Part shown: positions 34,393 to 41,758 of the stretch, piece after piece
How the letters are laid out: every line of letters starts with the position of its first letter
Numbering within the stretch: the first letter of the stretch is position 1
DNA from: CAVXSP01 sp963764505
GTDB lineage: Bacteria; Acidobacteriota; Vicinamibacteria; Vicinamibacterales; SCN-69-37
NCBI GenBank assembly: GCA_963764505.1
Contig: CAVXSP010000001.1
Location: 1,798,001 to 1,862,000 of the forward strand
Direction: 5' to 3'
DNA: 64,000 nt
The notes under the pieces: generated by a model
What the model saw: the letters and a program-made list of their open reading frames with translations, nothing else
Databases searched by the model: none
What the model was told of the DNA's origin: nothing
Position numbers and translations under genes: made by a program

Positions 34393-37039
34393 TCAGTTCC
34401 CAGTCGGCACGAGGCGCTTCAACTCCTCGGCCCAATTGATGACCAAACGCAAGGTGCCGCCGTTCGCGCTCCGCTGCAGCATGATGAAGCGCCCGTCAGA
34501 CGTGACATCGTAGTTCGGAATACTGGTACCCAAACCGAAGTCGTACTCGTCGGCGAAAAGAGGTGTGGGGGAACCGAAGATCGGTTCCGCGCCGGACGTA
34601 TCGACGCTGACAGCGACCATATGCCGGTCGTTGCGGTAGTAGATCTCGTGGCCCGTGCGACTCCAGCGCGCCTGCACGCCGCCGCCAGACGAGACGGGAT
34701 ACGGGCGATCCAGCCCCGGATAGCGCCGAACGAAGATCGCCGCCTGACCCGATGGGTTCGACTGATACAGCAGCCAGTGTCCATCTGGCGAAAGCTGCGG
34801 GCCGCCGTCATACGCAGGCGTCGCGAGCAGCGATCGCGGCTGGAAGGCGCCGCTCAACGACATCTGGAAGATGTCGCCCGTCGTGTCGGGGTCAACGCGA
34901 ACGACCAGCACGGAGTCTGGATCGGGCCCCGGCGACGTGGGATAGTCGTTGGTGGACCCGCCGGGCAAGGCTGCCGACTCGCCGCTGCCATCGGCGGCAA
35001 TCCAGGCTGGGATGCCGAGCCTCCGAGCCACGACGCGCTTGCCGTCGCTCGTCCACGTGGCGAACGCCGTGCCGAGGCCTGCCGCCGTCAGCTCTGCGCG
35101 CGTTCCCCGCATCAAGTCCAGCACCTCGAGGAAGCGCGCTCCATCTTCAACGAGGAGGCGACGTCCATCGGGTGAGAGGCGTGGGTTGGCGTACTCGCCG
35201 GAGGGCAGACCAAGGGCCAGTACCCCGCCGTCTCGTCCCACGGACACCGCGCGATTCTCCAGGAGGCCGACCGGCGCGTAGAGGAGAGTTCCCGTGGAAG
35301 AGAGACTCAATAAGAGCTTGCCAGTCGCATCCGATCCCACGACGTCGGAAGGAAGGACAGGCACGGCCTCACCTTCCACCCGCGCCGTTTGAGGATCGAG
35401 CCGCGCCGCAACCAACGCCCCATCTCGGACGAACAGCAGATGGCCTGTCGGCGACCAGACGGGGCTGATCGCGCGTTCGGCGACCACCGACCGCGATCCG
35501 CTGTCGATCGACACGGCCTCGATGCGCTCCGTACCTGCCGGGGCCGTCAGGCTCGAGAAGAGCACGAAGCGCCCTCCCGGCAGCACAATCGAGTGATTGT
35601 GGAGTACCTTCGCCGCGGGCGGCATTGAGCGAGGTCAGCCGGCGGGGGTCCCCCCCTTCTGCTGGCAGGATCCACAGGGCGCCGGCGCGGCCGAACACGA
35701 TGCCTGCAGGGCCCCAGGCGGGAGCGGTCTGGGGGTCTGCACCGCCGGTCAGCACCCTCGTCGAATGATCGATCAGCGAGTACACCATGAGCTCACCGCT
35801 GACCGAAACGAACGCCAGGTTCCGGCTGTCGGGCGAGAACGCGACCGAATTGATCCCGCCCCCAGCGGATACCTCCGTGATGTCCGCGCCATCGAGGCCC
35901 CGAAGAAACAAGTGGCGAACGCCATCCTTGGCACCGGCGAAGGCGATCGTTCGACCGTCGGGAGCGATCTGAGGAGCGAAAGAAACAGGCTCCACATCCG
36001 CCGGAAGCGCCATGTCGGCGTACGTTGGGTTGCCGGCAATCCCGCCGGCGTCTGGCCGACTCCAGAACGCCCAGCCGGCGAACACCAGCAGGACGGCGGT
36101 CAGTCCCCAGGGCAACGCACGGGCCAGCGGGCGGTTGCGTGCGGACGCCGAGGGCCGCCGCGCACTTTCGACATCTTCGAGATCGGGTCTCGCGTCGCCA
36201 ATGTCGCGAAGGCGCATTCGTGGATCACGCTCCAGACAACGGGCGAGCAGACGAAGGACGCCTTGCGGAGTCGAAGCGGGGAGCATCGTCCAGGCCGGTT
36301 CGCGCGTGAGCACCGCCGCCAGCGTGTCGCTCAACGTGTCGCCGGAGAAGAGCCGCCGCCCCGCCAGCATTTCGAACAACACACACCCAAAGCCCCAGAT
36401 GTCCGCGCGCTTGTCCACGGCCCTGCCGCGCGCCTGCTCGGGTGACATGTAGGCCGCCGTCCCGAGGATCATGCCCATCTCGGTCATGGCCGGCGACGTG
36501 ATCGTCGGCGACATGGACGCGCTCGTCGAACCGCCCGCCGACGCACTGGCACTGTCGGGGACCAGCGCCTTGGCGAGGCCAAAGTCCAGCACCTTCACCG
36601 TGCCGTCCTCGCGAGCCTTGACGTTTGCTGGCTTCAGGTCGCGGTGGACGATGCCCTGCTCGTGGGCGGCTTCCAGCGCGTCCGCAATCTGCTTGGCGAT
36701 CGGGAGCGCCTCGTCAACGGGGATGGGCCCACGCTCGATGCGATCCGCCAGCGTCGGGCCCTCGACCAGTTCCATGACGAGCGCATGGGTGCCGTCGGCG
36801 TCCTCCAGACCGTAGATGTGCGCGATGCCCGGATGATTGAGGCTCGCTAGTACGTGCGCTTCACGCCGGAACCGGGCCAGCCGGTCCGCGTCCTGCGCAA
36901 ACGCGTCCGGCAGGATCTTCAGCGCGACGTCGCGGCCGAGCTTGGTGTCGCGGGCGCGATACACCTCGCCCATGCCGCCCACACCGATCTGGGCGGTCAC
37001 TTCGTACGGGCCGAGCCGCGCGCCTGGAGTCAGGGACAT
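34393..37039 (-). CDS. Serine/threonine protein kinase with TolB/PD40-like propeller, frameshifted in the propeller
   Basis: The N-terminal kinase domain has the glycine loop GVGGMGEVYRARD (19-31), Lys41 in VALKI, HRDLKPANV (132-140) and DFG (152-154), so it looks active. A membrane helix follows near 320 (ALPWGLTAVLLVFAGWAFW), then an extracytoplasmic propeller with repeats like SFAPQIAPDGRTIAF, SFSPDSR and RLSPDGRRLL. At 35607-35608 one extra C (plus strand) shifts the frame; removing it joins LNAARGE to VLHNHSIVLPGGRFVLF. The length of 2647 bases is 882 codons plus one, an 881-residue protein. The kind is typical of Acidobacteriota. It is the only gene of cassette 2. Confidence 0.88.
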
Positions 37040-37225
37040 GTGGGGGAATCGGCCTGATTATATGGAGTTAGCGGCCGGTGGCGCGATCACTACCGACTAA
37101 CGGCGCAGTGGCGAGCAGCAGGAGGGGGGCTCCGATCGCCGGCGAATCTGAACGCTCAAACCCTGGGCACCGTTGAGAGCTGGCAAGGACAAGACCTCTC
37201 CAGCAGGGGACTTGCGGAGAGCTGC

Positions 37226-37252
37226 TGACAACAAGCTTGACAACATGACAAC
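37226..37252. repeat. Direct repeats TGACAAC/TTGACAAC/TGACAA next to an att copy
   Basis: Three copies of TGACAA in 27 bases. The block is nearly identical to 39024-39049 (two substitutions or so) and similar in plan to 34167-34195. It lies 31 bases from the tRNA-Leu 3' copy at 37283. Integrase arm sites are inferred. Confidence 0.65.
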
Positions 37253-37282
37253 TCACGGCCGCTAGAGATCGCCGTAAGTTAT

Positions 37283-37347
37283 TGGTACGGAAGGGGGGAC
37301 TCGAACCCCCACGGTATTGCTACCGCCAGCCCATCAAGCTGGTGCGT
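37283..37347 (-). other. Attachment-site-like tRNA-Leu-type 3' fragment (65 bp)
   Basis: The sequence matches the tRNA-Leu(GAG) 3' part in the T arm, CCA end and anticodon stem, but differs in the variable arm (a compensated change, so the stem still pairs), the anticodon (GAT instead of GAG) and the acceptor (CTTCCGT). The compensated changes suggest it came with an element that last used a tRNA-Leu of another genome. It lacks a 5' part, so no tRNA is made. Confidence 0.82.
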
Positions 37348-37493
37348 TTCGGGCGTTCAGCCAAGACTGACTGCATCGGCGGACTCCAGGCGCCTGCGCC
37401 CGACAGCCCCCTGAATGTGGATCCCCACCGGCCGCATGCGGCCGCCGCCATGAGCCGTTGACTCTGCCCCAGGGGCTGGGTTGATCCTGAGTC

Positions 37494-38300
37494 GTGTCCA
37501 TGGCGAAGAGTGGCGTTCCAACTTGGCGGACTGCCGAGTTTGCCCGGCACGCCGGCGTCACAGTCCGCGCGCTGCGGCACTATGACCGGCTTGGTCTCCT
37601 GAAGCCGAGGCGCACGGCGGCCGGGTACCGCATCTACACCGAAGCCGACCTGGAGATCTTGGAGCAGATCGTTGCACTGAAATTCATCGGTATCCCGTTG
37701 CGGCAGATCGCCGCGGTTCAACGGAACACGCGTGGGCCTCTTGCCGACGTGCTTCAACGGCAACGGCGCACACTGGAGGCCAAGCGGCGACTGCTCTCGA
37801 TTGCCATCGATCTGGTTGCTGAGGCCGAACGCCTCTTGCGAGCGGGCAGCCCGAGCGGAGCCTCCATCTATCGTCGCATCATCGAGGTGATCGAAATGCA
37901 GCACAACAGCGAAGAGTGGGTCAATCGGTACAAGGACTTGGTCGAGAAGAAGCGCGTCCGCCTCTTGTCCATGAGCCAGGGCGAACGTGACCAGATGCGT
38001 CAGAAATGGCTTGACCTATTTGCGGAAGTTCGGGGTGCCCTGGATGACGACCCGACTGGACCGCGAGGCCAAGCCCTTGCCTCCCGCTGGCTGGAGCTTG
38101 GCAAACAGATGTCGGATGCAACCGACGAGGTGCTCGCGAATCATTTCAGAGACAAGCCCGAGACTCTGGACGCTGTCGAAGAGATCAGCAAGGGCCTTTC
38201 GGATGGTCAACTGGCGAGCATCAAGAGAGCCCTTGAGCCATTCTCAGATCCGCGGGGCCGCGACTGGCTTCGCAAGGCCCTTGCCGCCAGTCGTTCATGA
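37494..38300 (+). CDS. MerR-family regulator with TipAS-like effector domain
   Basis: A 268-residue regulator. The N-terminus is a MerR winged helix (WRTAEFARHAGVTVRALRHYDRLGLLKPRRT and GYRIYTEADLEILEQI), followed by the dimerisation helix and, from about residue 140, an all-helical domain with EEWVNRYKD and DEVLANHFRDKPETLDAV like the TipAS domain that binds drug-like ligands. GTG at 37494 or ATG at 37500 may be the start. It converges on the MntA/HepT pair with two bases between the ends and is the first gene of cassette 1. The regulated promoter is unknown and may be its own. Confidence 0.86.
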   Translation: MSMAKSGVPTWRTAEFARHAGVTVRALRHYDRLGLLKPRRTAAGYRIYTEADLEILEQIVALKFIGIPLRQIAAVQRNTRGPLADVLQRQRRTLEAKRRLLSIAIDLVAEAERLLRAGSPSGASIYRRIIEVIEMQHNSEEWVNRYKDLVEKKRVRLLSMSQGERDQMRQKWLDLFAEVRGALDDDPTGPRGQALASRWLELGKQMSDATDEVLANHFRDKPETLDAVEEISKGLSDGQLASIKRALEPFSDPRGRDWLRKALAASRS

Positions 38301-38302
38301 TC

Positions 38303-38647
38303 TCAGTCGAGGTCTGGCGCCACCAGCGGCTCGATCGCCTCGACGAGCTTCGGGAGATCCTCGGTCACGACCTGCCAGACGATGTCCTCGTCCACGCCGA
38401 GGTAGTCGTGCACGACCTTGTGTCTCATCCCGACGATGTTCTCCCAAGGAATCTCTGGATGGGACGTGGTGAAGTCGCGTGACACCTGGCGGGCGGCCTC
38501 GCCGATCACCTGGACCAAGTGAATGAGCGCGAGGCGCAGATTCTCGTCCGCGTCGTAGGCCTCCCGCGAACGCCCTCGGACCTTGCCCACCGCTTTCCTC
38601 GCCATGTCGAGCATGTGCCCGACGTAGACGAGGTCACGCGGCGACAT
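38303..38647 (-). CDS. hepT: HepT-like ribonuclease toxin (DUF86)
   Basis: A 114-residue HEPN protein. The active-site motif Rx4-6H is seen as RHKVVHDY near residue 75, and the helix RLALIHLVQVIGEAARQVS is the conserved N-terminal part. HepT toxins cleave RNA and are neutralised by the MntA nucleotidyltransferase, which modifies the tyrosine of this motif. Its start overlaps the mntA end by 14 bases, the normal order mntA-hepT. Length and motif are intact, so the toxin is probably functional. Confidence 0.92.
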   Translation of the reverse strand: MSPRDLVYVGHMLDMARKAVGKVRGRSREAYDADENLRLALIHLVQVIGEAARQVSRDFTTSHPEIPWENIVGMRHKVVHDYLGVDEDIVWQVVTEDLPKLVEAIEPLVAPDLD

Positions 38648-38936
38648 AGAGTGGTTCGGCCTCCCGCAGGACCTGTTCCCTGATGCGCACGTTCAGGAAC
38701 TTCGGGGTGACGAGATCAACCCGGCGGCCGTGCAGCAGTTCGGACAACTCGCGCTCGATGCTGACGAAGTTCAAGCCTGGAGTGTGATTCGGCTGGAACT
38801 CCACCAGCACATCGACGTCGCTGTCCGTGTCGAAGTCATCGCGGATCGCCGATCCAAACAGAGCCAGTCGCGCGATATGGTGCCTCTCGCAGAAGGCTTT
38901 GACGGCGCCATGGTCGATGACCAGATCTGGGCTCAT
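38634..38936 (-). CDS. mntA: MntA-like nucleotidyltransferase antitoxin
   Basis: A 100-residue minimal nucleotidyltransferase. The motif GSx10DxD is present as LFGSAIRDDFDTDSDVDVL near residue 27, and the third carboxylate is likely in RVDLV. MntA transfers AMP groups to the HepT active-site tyrosine and so keeps it silent. ATG 38934-38936 is preferred over the upstream in-frame ATG at 38966. With hepT it forms a type VII toxin-antitoxin module, which could hold cassette 1 in the chromosome. Confidence 0.92.
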   Translation of the reverse strand: MSPDLVIDHGAVKAFCERHHIARLALFGSAIRDDFDTDSDVDVLVEFQPNHTPGLNFVSIERELSELLHGRRVDLVTPKFLNVRIREQVLREAEPLYVAA

Positions 38937-39023
38937 AGTCGGTCCATGATACCGCGTGCTTCGCACGGGCCTGTTCGGAAGCTCCGCTCATCCTTCCGAG
39001 TCCAGGAGTTCTTCAGGGGATGC

Positions 39024-39049
39024 TGACAACAACCTTGACAACATGACAA
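39024..39049. repeat. Direct repeats TGACAAC/TTGACAAC/TGACAA near tRNA-Leu
   Basis: Three copies of TGACAA in 26 bases, almost the same as 37226-37252. They lie 56 bases from the 3' end of the intact tRNA-Leu gene, on the cassette side, directly beside the terminator hairpin at 39052. Confidence 0.65.
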
Positions 39050-39051
39050 GA

Positions 39052-39075
39052 AAGGCCGCCATGTCTGGCGGCCTT
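39052..39075 (-). terminator. Terminator hairpin of tRNA-Leu, carried by cassette 1
   Basis: A perfect 10-bp stem (AAGGCCGCCA / TGGCGGCCTT) with a 4-base loop TGTC; on the minus strand it is followed by TCTTGTC. It lies 30 bases after the tRNA-Leu 3' end, so the inserted cassette gives the tRNA a new terminator. Confidence 0.7.
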
Positions 39076-39104
39076 GAGTTGCTGTAACTTGCTGATTGTA
39101 AAGA

Positions 39105-39191
39105 TGGTGCGGAAGGGGGGATTCGAACCCCCACGCTCTTGCGAGCGCCAGCCCCTCAAGCTGGTGCGTCTGCCAGTTCCGCCACTTCCGC
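39105..39191 (-). tRNA. tRNA-Leu (anticodon GAG), intact
   Basis: An 87-base class II tRNA including an encoded CCA. The acceptor stem GCGGAAG/CTTCCGC pairs fully, the anticodon stem CCAGC/GCTGG encloses loop TTGAGGG with anticodon GAG, there is a long variable arm with a CGCTC/GAGCG stem, and a T arm with GGTTCGAATCC. It is the integration target for the three cassettes that follow its 3' end: partial or decayed copies lie at 37283, 34226 and 27248. Confidence 0.96.
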
Positions 39192-39206
39192 GTGAGGTGT
39201 AACTCT

Positions 39207-39232
39207 CTCTTCGTAGCCCGTAGCCCGTCCTA
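39207..39232. repeat. Short word-repeat spacer (GTAGCCC x2)
   Basis: The gap between tRNA-Leu and the secG stop is filled by the word GTAGCCC written twice with little else. It belongs to the class of intergenic word repeats seen at several gene ends in this window. Confidence 0.5.
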
Positions 39233-39676
39233 CTTCTTTGGCGCCGCTGACTTCCCGGGCGCCTTCTCCGGCGCGCTGGGGACCGGCGCCGCAGGCGTCG
39301 TCGACGCTGGCTTGCCGGAGGCTGGCGCCGGGGTCGGAGCCGGCTGCGTCGCAGGCGGCGCCCCGCTCGGCAGCGCCGGCGCCGCTGGCTGCGATTGGGC
39401 CGGCGTCACGGGGGCCGAGCCGCTCACGACCGAGCCGCCGGCGCCCGACCGGTTCATGATCGCAATCGCCAGCGCGCCCAGCATGAACAGCGTCCCGAGC
39501 ACGGTCGTCGCCCGTGTGAGCACCGTCGCGCCGGATCGGGCCCCGAACGCCGTCTGGCTGCTGGACCCCCCGAACGCAGCCGCGATGTCGCCCCCCTTGC
39601 CCTGCTGGAGCAACACGACCACCAGCAGCAGGGCGCAGATGATGACGTAGAGGGCGATGACCAGGTAGTAGAGCAT
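39230..39676 (-). CDS. secG: Preprotein translocase subunit SecG
   Basis: A 148-residue protein. The N-terminal 75 residues are SecG: a first membrane helix (MLYYLVIALYVIICALLLVVVLL), the conserved QQGKGGDIAAAFGG loop, and a second helix (TVLGTLFMLGALAIAIM). The C-terminal 70 residues are a Pro/Ala-rich disordered tail ending in PKK, longer than in E. coli SecG. SecG assists SecYEG-dependent protein export. It follows tpiA, as in many bacteria where tpiA-secG lie together before a tRNA-Leu. Confidence 0.93.
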   Translation of the reverse strand: MLYYLVIALYVIICALLLVVVLLQQGKGGDIAAAFGGSSSQTAFGARSGATVLTRATTVLGTLFMLGALAIAIMNRSGAGGSVVSGSAPVTPAQSQPAAPALPSGAPPATQPAPTPAPASGKPASTTPAAPVPSAPEKAPGKSAAPKK

Positions 39677-39700
39677 AGTCAGCCAGTATAAACCGCACCG

Positions 39701-39768
39701 GTCCCGGGGTTCCGACGTTCCGAGGTTCCGGGTGCCGCGGTTCGGCAGGTGGGACCCCGGAACCCCTA
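39701..39768. repeat. Word-repeat spacer (GGTTCCG x4) between secG and tpiA
   Basis: The whole 89-base gap is built of variants of GGTTCCG and its complement (GGTTCCGAC, GTTCCGAGG, GTTCCGGG, CGGTTCGG, then CCCCGGAACCCC). The tpiA stop codon lies at its edge. No gene or clear terminator T-run is seen. Confidence 0.6.
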
Positions 39769-40527
39769 GCCGTCCTTACTATTCCGCACAATCTCCAGAA
39801 AGCTCTGCACGTCCAGGCTGGCGCCCCCCACCAACGCGCCGTCCACGTCCGGCAGCGCGATCAGCTCGGCGATGTTCCCCGGCTTGACCGAGCCGCCGTA
39901 CAGGATGTGGCAGGCGTCGGCCGCCGCGTCGCTGAACCATTCGCGCAGCCGCCCGCGGATGTGCGCGTGGGCTTCGCCCGCCTCGCCGGCTGTGGCGTTC
40001 TTGCCGGTGCCGATCGCCCAGACGGGCTCGTAGGCGATCACCAGCTCGGCGATCTGTTCCGGCGTGGTCCCCGCCAACGCCGTCCGGATCTGCCGGTCGA
40101 GGACGGCCGGCATCTCGCCGTGCTCGCGTTCGCCGAGCGTCTCCCCGACGCACACGATCGGCGTGAGGCCGGCGGCGAGCGCGGCGCCGAGCTTGCGGTT
40201 GACCCACTCGTCGGTGTCGCCGAACAGCCGGCGCCGTTCGGAGTGGCCGATGATGACGAACTCCGCGCCGGCGTCCGTGATCATCCCGGCGCTGATCTCG
40301 CCCGTGAACGCCCCCTCGCGCTCGAAGTAGAGATTCTGCGCGGCGATGGCGACCGGCGTGTTCCGCGCGGCCTCGGCCGCCGCGGCGAGCGCCGTGAAGG
40401 GCGGCGCCAGCACGACCTCCACGCCGTCGAACGTCTTCAGGAGCGTGCTGAATTCGCGCACGTAGGCGACCGTCTCGCGCACGGTCTTGTACATCTTCCA
40501 GTTGGCGGCGAGGAGCGGAATCCGCAT
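39766..40527 (-). CDS. tpiA: Triosephosphate isomerase
   Basis: A 253-residue TIM-barrel enzyme interconverting dihydroxyacetone phosphate and glyceraldehyde 3-phosphate. The signatures are complete: AANWKMYK with the substrate Lys near residue 14, GHSERR with the catalytic His near 95, AYEPVWAIGTGK with the catalytic Glu near 168, and the phosphate loop LYGGSVKPGN. ATG 40525-40527 was chosen because it places NWKM at the usual distance. It is four bases after pgk, so the two are one operon with gap. Confidence 0.97.
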   Translation of the reverse strand: MRIPLLAANWKMYKTVRETVAYVREFSTLLKTFDGVEVVLAPPFTALAAAAEAARNTPVAIAAQNLYFEREGAFTGEISAGMITDAGAEFVIIGHSERRRLFGDTDEWVNRKLGAALAAGLTPIVCVGETLGEREHGEMPAVLDRQIRTALAGTTPEQIAELVIAYEPVWAIGTGKNATAGEAGEAHAHIRGRLREWFSDAAADACHILYGGSVKPGNIAELIALPDVDGALVGGASLDVQSFLEIVRNSKDG

Positions 40528-40531
40528 GGCT

Positions 40532-41707
40532 TCAGCCCCCCAGCGCCGCAACCCCTGGCAGGGTACGGCCTCCGAGGAACTCGAGCGACGCGCCGCCGCC
40601 CGTGGAGATGTGCGTCATCTTGTCCGCCACCCCGGCACGCGCGACCGCCGCGACCGAGTCGCCGCCTCCGATGATCGTCGTGCCCTTCACCTGCGCGACG
40701 GCTTCGGCCACCCCGATCGTCCCGGCGGCGAACGCGTCGATCTCGAACACGCCCATCGGGCCGTTCCAGACGACCGTCTTCGCGCCGGCGATGACGTCGC
40801 GGTAGCGCGCGATCGTCTTCGGGCCGATGTCGAGGCCCATGCGATCGCCGATCGCCGCGTCGGTGACGTCGAGCGTCTCGGCGGGCGCGCCGGCCTCCAG
40901 CTTCGGCGCCACGACGTGGTCGACCGGCAGCTCGAACCGCACGCCCTTCGCCTTGGCGCGCGCCTCGAGGCCGCGCGCCGTCTCCACGAGGTCGTCCTCG
41001 ACGAGCGACCTGCCCACGGGCAGCCCGCGCGCCTTGAAGAACGTGTAGGCCATCGCGCCGCCGACGAGGAGGGCATCCACCTTGCCGAGCAGGTTCTCGA
41101 TCACCTCGAGCTTGTCGGAGACCTTCGCGCCGCCGAGGATTGCGACGAACGGATGGTCGGGGTCGCGCAGCGCCTTTCCGAGATAGTCGACCTCAGCGGC
41201 CATCAGGAATCCCGCGGCCGACTCGGCGACCTGGTGGGCGATCCCCTCGGTCGACGCGTGCGCGCGATGCGCGGACCCGAATGCGTCGTTCACGTAGACG
41301 TCGGCCAGCGCGCCCAGTTGTCTGGCGAACGCAGGGTCGTTCGCCTCCTCCTCGGGATGGAACCGGAGGTTCTCGAGCAGGATGACGCCGCCGGGATTCT
41401 GGCGCACGGCCGATTCCGCCGCCGGTCCGACGCAGTCGGAGGCGAACGCCACCGGCCGGCCGAGGAGCTCCGCCAGATGATCCGCGACCGGCTTCAGACT
41501 GAATTCCGGCTTCGGCTTGCCCTTGGGCCGGCCGAGGTGCGACGCGAGGATCACGGTCGCGCCCTGCTCGAGCGCATAGCGGATCGTCGGGAGCGCCGCG
41601 CGCACGCGCGTGTCGTCGGTGATCCGCCCGTCCTCGAGCGGCACGTTGAAGTCGACGCGGACGAACACGCGTCGGCCTTTCAGGGACAGATCTTTGATGC
41701 TTCGCAT
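40532..41707 (-). CDS. pgk: Phosphoglycerate kinase
   Basis: A 391-residue two-domain kinase of glycolysis transferring the 1-phosphate of 1,3-bisphosphoglycerate to ADP. Motifs seen are RVDFNVPL (residues 17-24), SHLGRPKG, VNDAFGSAHRAHAST with the substrate histidine, and the nucleotide site GNGPMGVFE-like WNGPMGVFEID with GGGDSVAA near the C-terminus. The start at ATG 41705-41707 is preferred over the one eight codons upstream. It lies between gap and tpiA. Confidence 0.97.
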   Translation of the reverse strand: MRSIKDLSLKGRRVFVRVDFNVPLEDGRITDDTRVRAALPTIRYALEQGATVILASHLGRPKGKPKPEFSLKPVADHLAELLGRPVAFASDCVGPAAESAVRQNPGGVILLENLRFHPEEEANDPAFARQLGALADVYVNDAFGSAHRAHASTEGIAHQVAESAAGFLMAAEVDYLGKALRDPDHPFVAILGGAKVSDKLEVIENLLGKVDALLVGGAMAYTFFKARGLPVGRSLVEDDLVETARGLEARAKAKGVRFELPVDHVVAPKLEAGAPAETLDVTDAAIGDRMGLDIGPKTIARYRDVIAGAKTVVWNGPMGVFEIDAFAAGTIGVAEAVAQVKGTTIIGGGDSVAAVARAGVADKMTHISTGGGASLEFLGGRTLPGVAALGG

Positions 41708-41734
41708 GTCCGCTCGCTTCTCGGCGCTCACTCC

Positions 41735-41754
41735 GAAGTTCGAAGTTCGAAGTT
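41735..41754. repeat. Word-repeat spacer (GAAGTTC x3) between pgk and gap
   Basis: The 51-base gap contains GAAGTTC three times in direct order with no spacing. The same word recurs at 48835-48875 and, inverted, at 55181-55217. Confidence 0.75.
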
Positions 41755-41758
41755 CTCC

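Larger units (their letters stand above)
37040..37493. other. Cassette 2/cassette 1 junction region without genes
   Basis: This 454-base stretch holds the upstream region of the kinase gene (minus strand) and of the MerR-type gene (plus strand). Between them are the TTGACAAC-type direct repeats (37226-37252) and the tRNA-Leu 3' copy (37283-37347). From 37348 to 37493 I see no gene and no clear promoter boxes; a MerR-type operator would be expected there, but no long-spacer promoter could be fixed. Confidence 0.6.

Noticed and set aside
37283..37347. A possible tRNA-Ile because the loop shows GAT
   Set aside because: The 5' half is missing, so no acceptor or D arm can form; it is an att-type fragment of a tRNA-Leu with a long variable arm.
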